Assembly: GCF_000189415.1 (NCBI RefSeq)
Contig: NC_015144.1
Span: 1,183,501-1,247,500 of the forward strand
Reading direction: 5' to 3'
DNA length: 64,000 bases
Source: Weeksella virosa DSM 16922
Lineage (GTDB): Bacteria; Bacteroidota; Bacteroidia; Flavobacteriales; Weeksellaceae
The translations under genes were made by a program, and so were the position numbers. Shown piece after piece: positions 41,910-49,324 of this stretch (the stretch's first letter is position 1; the number at the start of each line of letters is the position of its first letter). The notes under the pieces were generated by a model. The model saw only the letters and a program-made list of their open reading frames with translations. It searched no databases and was not told where the DNA came from.

Positions 41910-43349
41910 ATGGCAAACGTTTCGTACGAAGATCAGTTAGTCAACCAAGCGAAGGTTAGAAAAGACACGGTAGAGTTAATCAAGACTGTGAGCGACTTAT
42001 GGTATGATAAGTCAATAGAGCTATTAATTTTCCGTAATCAATTAATTGATAAAAATGTTAGTGAAATTATCAATCTTCATGAGTATGCGGGTGAATTTAT
42101 CGGCAAACCTATAGCGATAGAAGATACATTGGCGATTGCAAATGCTATTAATGCTATTGATTTGCCACCCTCAAGAATAGATTTAGGAAAGTTAACTTAC
42201 GAGTACAAAAATAGCGGAAGCGAAAATGCAGAAGACTTTGTTCGTGAATCATTGAAAGATGCGAAAGATATCGAAAATATCGAACCGCGTGACGTTGTAC
42301 TTTATGGTTTTGGTCGTATCGGACGTTTATTAGCTCGCGAATTAATGTCGAAAGTAGGAAAAGGACAGCAATTGCGCTTACGTGCCATAGTTACACGTGA
42401 CAAAAATGATCCTACTTTGATAGAAAAAAGAGCGTCTCTATTACGTTATGATTCAGTTCATGGAGACTTCGATGGTTCTGTAATTGCAGATCACGAAAAC
42501 AATGCATTAATTATCAACGGAACAACTGTAAATTTAATTTCAGCAGCCCAACCAGAAGATATCGATTACACGTCGTACGGTTACAAAAATGTTTTGGTTA
42601 TTGATAATACTGGCGCTTTCAAAGATGAAGAAGCTTTGAGCCGACATTTGAAATCAAAAGGTGCTGAGAAAGTGATTCTTACTGCTCCAGGAAAAGGTGT
42701 GCCCAATATTGTATACGGTGTAAATCATGAAGATTATTCTCCAGACGAGGTCAACATATTTTCAGCTGCATCTTGTACTACCAACGCGATTACACCTATT
42801 TTGGCTGTAGTAGAAGAGAAGCTTGGGGTTGTGAAAGGTCATTTAGAAACTATTCATGCGTATACCAATGATCAGAATTTAGTAGATAATATGCACAAAA
42901 AATACCGTCGTGGTCGTGCGGCTGCTCTCAATATGGTTATTACAGAAACCGGAGCAGGAAGTGCAGTATCAAAAGCATTGCCAAGTCTAGAAGGTAAACT
43001 TACCTCGAATGCTATTCGTGTTCCTGTACCAAACGGATCGTTAGCAGTTCTCAACATCGAATTTGGAAAGGATGTAACTCGAGATGATATAAATGAGGCT
43101 ATTCGTCACGCTGCATTAGAAGGCAATTTGGTAGAACAAATTAAATATTCATTAAACAACGAATTGGTGTCTTCTGACATTGTCGGGACGTCGGCACCTT
43201 CTATTTTCGATAGTAATGCAACTTTAGTATCTAGCGATGGTAGAAATGGAGTGTTATATGTTTGGTATGATAATGAGTACGGATATAGCCACCAAGTAAT
43301 TCGTCTAGCAAAGTATGTTGCTAAAGTTAGACGTTATACTTACTACTAA
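41910..43349 (+). CDS. gap: Glyceraldehyde-3-phosphate dehydrogenase, long form
   Basis: Oxidises glyceraldehyde-3-phosphate to 1,3-bisphosphoglycerate, or runs in reverse in gluconeogenesis. The 479-aa protein carries about 125 extra N-terminal residues, predicted helical, before the Rossmann start VVLYGFGRIGRLLARE (129-144). The catalytic Cys is C289 in SAASCTTNAITP, the catalytic His is H316 in ETIHAYTNDQ, and WYDNEYGYSHQV closes the domain. This long form is known in Bacteroidota, often beside a second standard GAPDH, and its extension has no assigned role. It is flanked by a promoter box and a terminator. Confidence 0.92.
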   Translation: MANVSYEDQLVNQAKVRKDTVELIKTVSDLWYDKSIELLIFRNQLIDKNVSEIINLHEYAGEFIGKPIAIEDTLAIANAINAIDLPPSRIDLGKLTYEYKNSGSENAEDFVRESLKDAKDIENIEPRDVVLYGFGRIGRLLARELMSKVGKGQQLRLRAIVTRDKNDPTLIEKRASLLRYDSVHGDFDGSVIADHENNALIINGTTVNLISAAQPEDIDYTSYGYKNVLVIDNTGAFKDEEALSRHLKSKGAEKVILTAPGKGVPNIVYGVNHEDYSPDEVNIFSAASCTTNAITPILAVVEEKLGVVKGHLETIHAYTNDQNLVDNMHKKYRRGRAAALNMVITETGAGSAVSKALPSLEGKLTSNAIRVPVPNGSLAVLNIEFGKDVTRDDINEAIRHAALEGNLVEQIKYSLNNELVSSDIVGTSAPSIFDSNATLVSSDGRNGVLYVWYDNEYGYSHQVIRLAKYVAKVRRYTYY

Positions 43350-43371
43350 TAAAGCAATTATTTCTAATTAT

Positions 43372-43412
43372 AAAAAGGTAGTTAACCAATTTAGTTAACT
43401 ACCTTTTTTTTA
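43372..43412. terminator. Terminator after gap
   Basis: A 12-bp stem AAGGTAGTTAAC/GTTAACTACCTT (arms within 43375-43386 and 43394-43405), flanked by A and T8 runs. Confidence 0.85.
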
Positions 43413-43449
43413 TTGATTACTATTTTAAGGGCTGATCTCAAAAAAATGA

Positions 43450-45570
43450 TTATTTCTTTTTGAGATTTTTGATACCCATATTCCACAGCGTAAACGCAAA
43501 TTTATCAGCTGTTTCGTTGATTATAACTTCTGTCGATCTTCCTGCACCATGCCCTGCTTTGGTCTCGATACGGATAAGAACAGGATTTTTACAGCCTTGT
43601 TTGTCTTGTAACTCTGCAGCAAATTTGTACGAATGTGCCGGAACAACACGATCATCATGGTCTCCTGTAGTAACTAATGTCGCAGGATAACATTGTCCTT
43701 TTTTCACATTGTGTACAGGTGAATATGCTTTGAGATAATTAAACATTTCTTTGCTGTCTTCTGCAGTACCATAATCATATCCCCATCCTGCACCTGCCGT
43801 AAATGTATGGTAACGAAGCATGTCTAAAACCCCAACAGCTGGCAAGGCAACTTTGGCAATTTTCGGATCGATTGTCATCGTAGCTCCAACCAATAATCCT
43901 CCGTTCGATCCTCCAGAAAGGGCGGTATATTCTGGTGAAGTGTACTTGTTTTTATGTAGGTATTGAGCGGCAGCGATAAAATCATCAAATACATTTAATT
44001 TATTGAATTGTCGCCCTCCGTCGTGCCATTTTTTTCCATATTCACCTCCGCCACGTAGATTGGCAACAGCATAAATTCCACCATTTTCTATCCAAGTAGC
44101 AGTTGTCACGCTAAAAGAAGGTGTCAGACTGATATTGAACCCTCCATAACCGTAGAGAATAGTAGGGTTTTTTCCGTCGAGTTTTAATCCTTTTTTATAG
44201 GTAATAATCATCGGAACTTTGGTTCCATCTTTTGATGAATAAAATACTTGCTTCGATTCGTAATTTTCTGGATTGAATTTGATTGCAGGTTTAATGTATA
44301 ATTCTGATTTACCTGTTTCTAAATCGAATTTGTAACTCGTTGTCGGAGTGATATAATTGCTAAAAACGTAATACACTTCTGTTTCGTCTTTTTTCCCACT
44401 AAAACCTCCAGCACTCCCGACACCAGGTAATAGTATGTCGCGCACTTTTTTACCTGTTTTGTCTAATTGCTGAATTTGTGTAACGGCATCTTTCAGGTAA
44501 TGTGCAAAGAAGTATTTGCCAGCTGTCGAAATCGATAAAACATTTTCGGTTTCTGCAACGACGTCTTGCCATTTTTCTTTATCTGTTGTTGTATAATTGG
44601 TTTTTACCAAGCGATTGTTAGGCGCTTTGTAGTTGGTTTGGATATATAGCACATCTCCATCGTTGTCTACAACCGTAGCGTTTTGATCGAAACCTTTAGC
44701 TAACTGTATAAACTTATTATCTTGCGCATTCAAATCCTGAATGTACAATTCGTTTCCTGTTGTGGTGTTTGCAGCAGTAATTACCAAGAAACGTTCATCA
44801 TCGGTAAGGTATGCTCCAATGTAACGACGAGGTGTTTCTTTTCCACCGAAAACTAATTTGTCATCTTTTTGCGGGGTGTTTAGTGTATGGAAATACACTT
44901 TGTGTTGGTCTGTTTTTTCTGATAATTCAGATCCTTTTGGTTTGTCGTAGCTCGAGTAATAAAATCCTTGATTTCCTTTCCAGGCAATGCCAGAGAATTT
45001 CACATCGACCAAGGTCTCTCCAATCTGTTGTTTGTTTTCAGTATTCAGAACAATCACTTTTCTCCAATCAGAGCCTCCCTCCGAAATAGAGTAAGCAACT
45101 AAGCTTCCATCTTTTGAGAAGCTAACGTCTGCCAAAGAAGTAGAGCCATCTTTCGAGAAGGTATTTGGGTCAAGAAAAACTTCCTCTTTTCCGTTTTCAC
45201 CTTTTTTACGGTACAATACACTATGCTGTTGTAAACCATTGTTTTTGTAGTAGTAAGTATAACTTCCTTCTTTGAAAGGTGTTCCTACCTTTTCGTAATT
45301 CCAAATATCAGTCAATTGTTTTTTCAACTCATTGCGTAACGGAATTTTGTCGAGATAAGAAAAAGTTACTTTATTTTCGGCTTCTACCCATGCTTTCGTT
45401 TGAGGCGAACGATCGTCTTCTAACCATCGATATGGGTCGGCAACTTTCTCACCAAAATATTCATCAGTATGGTTTGCTTTTGCTGTGGTTGGGTATTTCC
45501 CTTTAAAGTCCTGTGCATTTAAGTTCATCAGAATTCCAAGATTGAAAAGTAATACAGATAGTTTTTTCAT
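43450..45570 (-). CDS. Prolyl oligopeptidase (S9A)
   Basis: A 706-aa prolyl endopeptidase with a signal peptide (residues 1-19), similar in layout to the secreted enzyme of Elizabethkingia meningoseptica. The propeller (about 80-430) is followed by the hydrolase domain with SGGSNGGLL (S555), GDHDDRVVP (D639) and KAGHGAGR (H674). The N-terminal DPYRWLEDDRSPQTKAWVEAEN block is diagnostic of S9A. It cleaves short peptides after proline, probably in the periplasm. This is the third S9 peptidase in the window. It is divergent from the HdeD-like gene. Confidence 0.93.
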   Translation of the reverse strand: MKKLSVLLFNLGILMNLNAQDFKGKYPTTAKANHTDEYFGEKVADPYRWLEDDRSPQTKAWVEAENKVTFSYLDKIPLRNELKKQLTDIWNYEKVGTPFKEGSYTYYYKNNGLQQHSVLYRKKGENGKEEVFLDPNTFSKDGSTSLADVSFSKDGSLVAYSISEGGSDWRKVIVLNTENKQQIGETLVDVKFSGIAWKGNQGFYYSSYDKPKGSELSEKTDQHKVYFHTLNTPQKDDKLVFGGKETPRRYIGAYLTDDERFLVITAANTTTGNELYIQDLNAQDNKFIQLAKGFDQNATVVDNDGDVLYIQTNYKAPNNRLVKTNYTTTDKEKWQDVVAETENVLSISTAGKYFFAHYLKDAVTQIQQLDKTGKKVRDILLPGVGSAGGFSGKKDETEVYYVFSNYITPTTSYKFDLETGKSELYIKPAIKFNPENYESKQVFYSSKDGTKVPMIITYKKGLKLDGKNPTILYGYGGFNISLTPSFSVTTATWIENGGIYAVANLRGGGEYGKKWHDGGRQFNKLNVFDDFIAAAQYLHKNKYTSPEYTALSGGSNGGLLVGATMTIDPKIAKVALPAVGVLDMLRYHTFTAGAGWGYDYGTAEDSKEMFNYLKAYSPVHNVKKGQCYPATLVTTGDHDDRVVPAHSYKFAAELQDKQGCKNPVLIRIETKAGHGAGRSTEVIINETADKFAFTLWNMGIKNLKKK

Positions 45571-45702
45571 GGTATAATACTTCTTATTTTGTAATGACTA
45601 TAATTATTGCTACTAAAATACATTATCTTTTCTGATATTGCTTTGTTGAGTATCGTTTTTTGAGTAATTTGAGGTAGTTTTTTTGGCAGTTTATTTGTTT
45701 TA

Positions 45703-45718
45703 TTGCATGAAAATGCAA
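45703..45718. repeat. Short inverted repeat in the POP/HdeD gap
   Basis: Perfect TTGCAT-GAAA-ATGCAA, 6-bp arms. It is a possible operator for the divergent genes; the arms are too short to be sure. Confidence 0.3.
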
Positions 45719-45768
45719 AACATAACCCCAAAAAGTATAGTAAACCTAGTAATTTCAAAATAGTATAA

Positions 45769-46359
45769 ATGGAAAATAATTTTTTAAATTCAATGCGGTC
45801 TACCGTAAAAAAATGGTGGGTTCCATTAATCGCAGGTATTTTATTCATCGTTATCGGAATTTGGTGTTTTGTCAATCCTCTGATGTCCTATGCGGCTTTA
45901 GCAACTTTTTTTAGTGTAACTTTTCTTGTTTCGGGAATTTTCGAGTCGTTTTTTGCATTCTCGAACCGAAATGAAATGGTCAATTGGGGATGGAGTTTAG
46001 CCTTTGGCTTACTTTCTGTTTTTGTTGGGCTAGTCCTTCTAAGTAACCCAATCTTTAGTTTAGAAGTTCTTGCTTTCTATGTTGGGTTTTTAGTGATTTT
46101 TCGTTCTGTATCTGGAATAGGTTATTCTATCGACCTGAAAAATTACGGAGTAAAAAATTGGGGATTTGCCCTTTTCTTTGCTCTTATTGGTTTAGTTTTA
46201 GGAATCGTTTTGTTGGTTAATCCTATATTGGCTGGTTACGCAGCAGTAGTTTGGTTTGGATTATCTTTGATTGCAACCGGTATTTTTAGTATTACGATTA
46301 GTTATTTTCTTCGTTTGGTAAAAAAGAAATATGAACAATATAAGCAAATAGATAATTAA
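45769..46359 (+). CDS. HdeD/DUF308 family membrane protein
   Basis: A 196-aa integral membrane protein with six hydrophobic helices in three pairs, each pair showing the DUF308 pattern GxxFxxxGxxxxxNP (NPLMSYAALATFFSVTFLVSG, NPIFSLEVLAFYVGF, NPILAGYAAVVWFGL). The E. coli HdeD is induced by acid, but most family members have no known function. A basic loop follows the last helix. It has its own terminator and is divergent from the prolyl oligopeptidase gene. Confidence 0.87.
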   Translation: MENNFLNSMRSTVKKWWVPLIAGILFIVIGIWCFVNPLMSYAALATFFSVTFLVSGIFESFFAFSNRNEMVNWGWSLAFGLLSVFVGLVLLSNPIFSLEVLAFYVGFLVIFRSVSGIGYSIDLKNYGVKNWGFALFFALIGLVLGIVLLVNPILAGYAAVVWFGLSLIATGIFSITISYFLRLVKKKYEQYKQIDN

Positions 46360-46410
46360 GATAGCCTATCATTAGGTTTTACCAATTTATCACTACAATA
46401 AGTTGATACT

Positions 46411-46443
46411 AAAAAAACCGATTCGTGCGAATCGGTTTTTTGT
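46411..46443. terminator. Terminator after the HdeD-like gene
   Basis: A 13-bp stem AAAAACCGATTCG/CGAATCGGTTTTT (46413-46425 with 46428-46440) with a 2-nt spacer and T6. Confidence 0.85.
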
Positions 46444-46487
46444 GTCTTGATACTTTTTATTTTTTTTAAAATACTTCCTACTTATTG

Positions 46488-47405
46488 TTAAGGTGATTGG
46501 GTAGAAGGTGTGTCTTTGCTTAGTTCATTTGCTGCTGTAAAAGAAGTCACCATTGTATTGAGCATTTCACTGGCTGCAGTTGGTGAGTTGGGCAGAAGAA
46601 CTAGTTTGCTTCCTGATTTTTCGCCTATTGCTTGTAGCGTATCATAATGTTGGGTAACCACGATAAGTGCAGAAGCTTCTTGTGAAGTAATCCCAACTCC
46701 ATTGAGTACATCAACTGATTCTAATAGTCCTCGCGCAATCTCTCTTCGTTGATCAGCAATTCCTTGTCCTTGCAAACGTTTTGATTCTGCTTCTGCTTTG
46801 GCTTTTTCTACAATCAGAATTCGCTGGGCATCTCCTTCGTATTGTGCTGCTATTTTTTCGCGTTCGGCAGCGTTAATTCTGTTCATGGCATGTTTCACCT
46901 GCTCATCAGGATCGATATCGGTTACCAATGTTTTGATAATTACGTAACCATATGAATTCATAGCCTCTTGTAATTCACTTTTTACGGCAATCGCAATATC
47001 GTCTTTTTTCTCGAAAACGTCATCTAAGCGAAGTTTTGGTACTTCTGCACGAACAACGTCAAAGACAAAAGACGTAATTTGGGTGTATGGATTGTCTAGT
47101 TTATAGAATGCATCATACACTTGTTTACTAATTACTTGGTATTGTACCGAAATTTTTAGTCGAACAAATACATCGTCTTTGGTTTTGGTTTCTACTACGA
47201 CATCAAGTTGTTGTATTTTAAGGGAAATGCGTCCTGCGATTTTGTCGACAAATGGGATTTTGAATTGTAAACCAGAATTTCGGATACTTTCGAATTTCCC
47301 AAAACGTTCGATAATTACAGCTGTTTGTTGTTTGACGGTGAAAATACCTAAGCCTATAATTACTAATATAATTATAAGAATAAAATAAAAGGTAATAGAG
47401 TCCAT
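46488..47405 (-). CDS. SPFH/Band 7 domain membrane protein (stomatin/QmcA-like)
   Basis: A 305-aa protein with one N-terminal membrane helix (about 4-24), an SPFH domain (about 25-180: VIIERFGKFESIRNSGLQFKIPF, SVQYQV, DVVRAEVPKLRLDDVFEKKD) and a helical flotillin-like tail with AEREKIAAQYEGDAQRILIVEKAKAEAESKRLQGQG. Members form large microdomain-associated oligomers and are often paired with an NfeD protease, which is absent here. The gene runs in the same direction as the SufT-like gene 46 nt upstream. Confidence 0.9.
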   Translation of the reverse strand: MDSITFYFILIIILVIIGLGIFTVKQQTAVIIERFGKFESIRNSGLQFKIPFVDKIAGRISLKIQQLDVVVETKTKDDVFVRLKISVQYQVISKQVYDAFYKLDNPYTQITSFVFDVVRAEVPKLRLDDVFEKKDDIAIAVKSELQEAMNSYGYVIIKTLVTDIDPDEQVKHAMNRINAAEREKIAAQYEGDAQRILIVEKAKAEAESKRLQGQGIADQRREIARGLLESVDVLNGVGITSQEASALIVVTQHYDTLQAIGEKSGSKLVLLPNSPTAASEMLNTMVTSFTAANELSKDTPSTQSP

Positions 47406-47451
47406 AGTTAGTTTTTTTATGATAACAAGTATACTAAAAAAATCAATAAAA

Positions 47452-47778
47452 TTAAAGCATTCCGAGCTCGAATTTAGCTTCGTCGCTCATCATATCACGA
47501 TCCCATGGCGGATCGAATGTGATTTCTACATAGCATTTGCTAACCGGCTCTAATTCTTCTACGGCTCTTTCCACTTCTGCAGGTAAAGATTCTGCAACAG
47601 GGCAGTTTGGCGAGGTTAGCGTCATGAGAACTTTTACTTCGCCATCTTCGTTTATATGTGCATCGTAAATAAGGCCAAGCTCGTAAATATCAACCGGAAT
47701 TTCTGGGTCATATATCGTTTTGAAGACGGATACAAGCTCATCTCCCATAGAATTTATTTGTTCTTGTGTAAGTGCCAT
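47452..47778 (-). CDS. MIP18/DUF59 family Fe-S assembly protein (SufT/PaaD-like)
   Basis: A 108-aa stand-alone DUF59 protein. The signature TIYDPEIPVDIYELGLIYD lies at about 21-39, and the SPNCPVAESLP segment holds the conserved Cys (C59). SufT-like proteins help mature Fe-S proteins when demand is high. The same domain forms the N-terminus of Mrp at 8966-10069. A -7 box lies upstream. No suf operon genes are adjacent. Confidence 0.87.
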   Translation of the reverse strand: MALTQEQINSMGDELVSVFKTIYDPEIPVDIYELGLIYDAHINEDGEVKVLMTLTSPNCPVAESLPAEVERAVEELEPVSKCYVEITFDPPWDRDMMSDEAKFELGML

Positions 47779-47803
47779 ATTTAATTAAAAAATTTATCGG
47801 TTA

Positions 47804-47811
47804 CAAATGTA
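47804..47811 (-). promoter_or_regulatory. -7 promoter box of the SufT-like gene
   Basis: Complement of CAAATGTA gives TACATTTG, a TAnnTTTG match 26 nt upstream of the ATG. Confidence 0.45.
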
Positions 47812-47991
47812 CAAAATAATGTTTGAATAGACTATTTCTAAATAGTTGCCCTGAAAAATTCTTCTATTCTACGTTGTTAATCTGATCAAACGAATTGCCC
47901 ATCATAATAATGGGATATTTTTGGTGTGTAGTAACTTCTCTTCTTCTTTCTTTTAGAGTAATATAAAAACATTATCAGAAAAATATATAAC

Positions 47992-48028
47992 AAAAAATCG
48001 CCCGCTGGATTGCTCCGAGACAGGCGAC
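47992..48028 (-). terminator. Terminator of the receptor-lipoprotein operon (minus strand)
   Basis: Imperfect stem CGCC(CG)CTG/CAGGCG (about 47999-48007 with 48021-48026), a GC-rich island in AT-rich DNA. The A6 run on its left reads as T6 on the minus strand. Confidence 0.65.
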
Positions 48029-48083
48029 CTTATTAAACACAGTTTAATTTTTAGAGGAAAAAAGAGCGATTAAAGGAACTGGA

Positions 48084-49298
48084 TTATAATCCGATTGTCC
48101 ATCCTTGTGCCCAAGCTGGTGTATTTACTCCGTTTCCAGCTCCAGTTGCGTTTTCGTTTTCGGTATATACATTAGAAACATCAACCGCTTCATTGTTAGA
48201 GTTTTTACCAGTAGATTTTTTTGTAACGTTAATAAACTTCACGTTAGTAGCTTTTAATTTTGTTCCTACTGAAGCAAGTGTTTCATCGTGTTGTACATCA
48301 AAACCAACTTCCCAGTTGCTCAATACCAAGTTGTCGATGATTCCTTGAGTACCTACGCGTAATTTTAGTGCTTGGAATTCTTTTTCGTTACTTTCTTTTC
48401 CTGCACCGATTAGGGTTACGTTTTTCAGGTTAGGAGCAGAGGTTGGTGTAGCAGAAGGATTGCTCGAGTTGTTGTCGGCTTCGATTCCGCGATTACCTGC
48501 ATTGGTTTTTTTACCGTACCAGTTTTCACCATTTCCGTTCCATCCTTCTGTCCAGTCGAACATATCATCACCAACATTCTCTGGGTTAGAGTTTACTACA
48601 ACCAAGTTGCTGGCGTCAACGGTTCCTCCGAACCACTCGAATCCGTCATCAGAACTTTCGTACACTTGTACGTTTTTCACTTTTGTACCTTTACCAACAC
48701 CGAAGAAAGAAAGTCCGTTGAATTCTTTTTCTTTGTTGTATGCAAAACCTGCGTATTCTATACGTAAATATTCGATAGAACCTGAGTTGTCGTTTACATC
48801 GGTTCCACCATATGGTAATTCTCCACCAACTTCTGTTGTTGCAGTTGTTCCTTTATTGATAGGTGCTTTACCTGCTAGAACTAAACCTCCCCAGCTTCCT
48901 GCAGTTTTGTTTACTGCTGTCATTACAACTGGTTTTGATGCTGTTCCTTCTACAAATATTTTACCACCTTGTGCTACAGAAATATAGCGAACTTCTTCGT
49001 ATGCTGTAGAAGATGAAGGAGCGGTTGCTTCGATGATAACCCCAGGTTTTATTCTTAATGAAGCCCCGTTTTGTACGATCAACTTCCCGGTTAATTTATA
49101 AGTTCCTGATTCTAGAACAACTTCACCTTTTTTGATTTCACCTTTCAGGTCGTTACGATTAACAACAAAGTCTGATGAGTTGTCTGGTTCTGGATTTACG
49201 GTTGTATTATCATCATCACTAGAACATGAGATAGTCGTTGTAGAAACTGCTCCTGTTAATAGAGCTAAGGTTAATAATTTTAAAACTGATTTTTTCAT
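48084..49298 (-). CDS. Surface-type lipoprotein with beta-helix repeats
   Basis: A 404-aa lipoprotein with a signal peptide and lipobox TTISC (C25). The mature N-terminus SSDDD resembles the acidic lipoprotein export signal that sends flavobacterial lipoproteins to the cell surface. From about 55 to 230 the chain shows parallel beta-helix repeats (GKLIVQNGASLRIKPGVIIEA, GGKIFVEGTASKPVVMTAVN), and the middle is rich in Trp and Gly (WFGGTVDASNLVVVNS, DWTEGWNGNGENWYGKK). It follows the TonB-dependent receptor by 26 nt, so it is the likely partner lipoprotein. The ligand is unknown. Confidence 0.83.
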   Translation of the reverse strand: MKKSVLKLLTLALLTGAVSTTTISCSSDDDNTTVNPEPDNSSDFVVNRNDLKGEIKKGEVVLESGTYKLTGKLIVQNGASLRIKPGVIIEATAPSSSTAYEEVRYISVAQGGKIFVEGTASKPVVMTAVNKTAGSWGGLVLAGKAPINKGTTATTEVGGELPYGGTDVNDNSGSIEYLRIEYAGFAYNKEKEFNGLSFFGVGKGTKVKNVQVYESSDDGFEWFGGTVDASNLVVVNSNPENVGDDMFDWTEGWNGNGENWYGKKTNAGNRGIEADNNSSNPSATPTSAPNLKNVTLIGAGKESNEKEFQALKLRVGTQGIIDNLVLSNWEVGFDVQHDETLASVGTKLKATNVKFINVTKKSTGKNSNNEAVDVSNVYTENENATGAGNGVNTPAWAQGWTIGL

Positions 49299-49324
49299 TT
49301 TATTAGTTATTAAAGTTTATTTTT

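Larger units (their letters stand above)
47779..48083. other. 305-bp intergenic region between the SufT-like and lipoprotein genes
   Basis: Holds the -7 box of the SufT-like gene (complement of 47804-47811) and, at the far end, the terminator of the lipoprotein gene. Between them it is AT-rich, with a short hairpin CCCAT/ATGGG near 47895-47915. No gene is visible. Confidence 0.5.

Noticed and set aside
45567-45875. Minus-strand frame of 102 codons
   Set aside because: It overlaps the HdeD-like gene and the divergent promoter region, and its composition is that of an antisense frame.
48460-48987. Plus-strand frame of 175 codons within the lipoprotein gene
   Set aside because: It lies wholly antisense to a well-supported lipoprotein and its Pro/Ser/Leu-rich sequence matches no known family.
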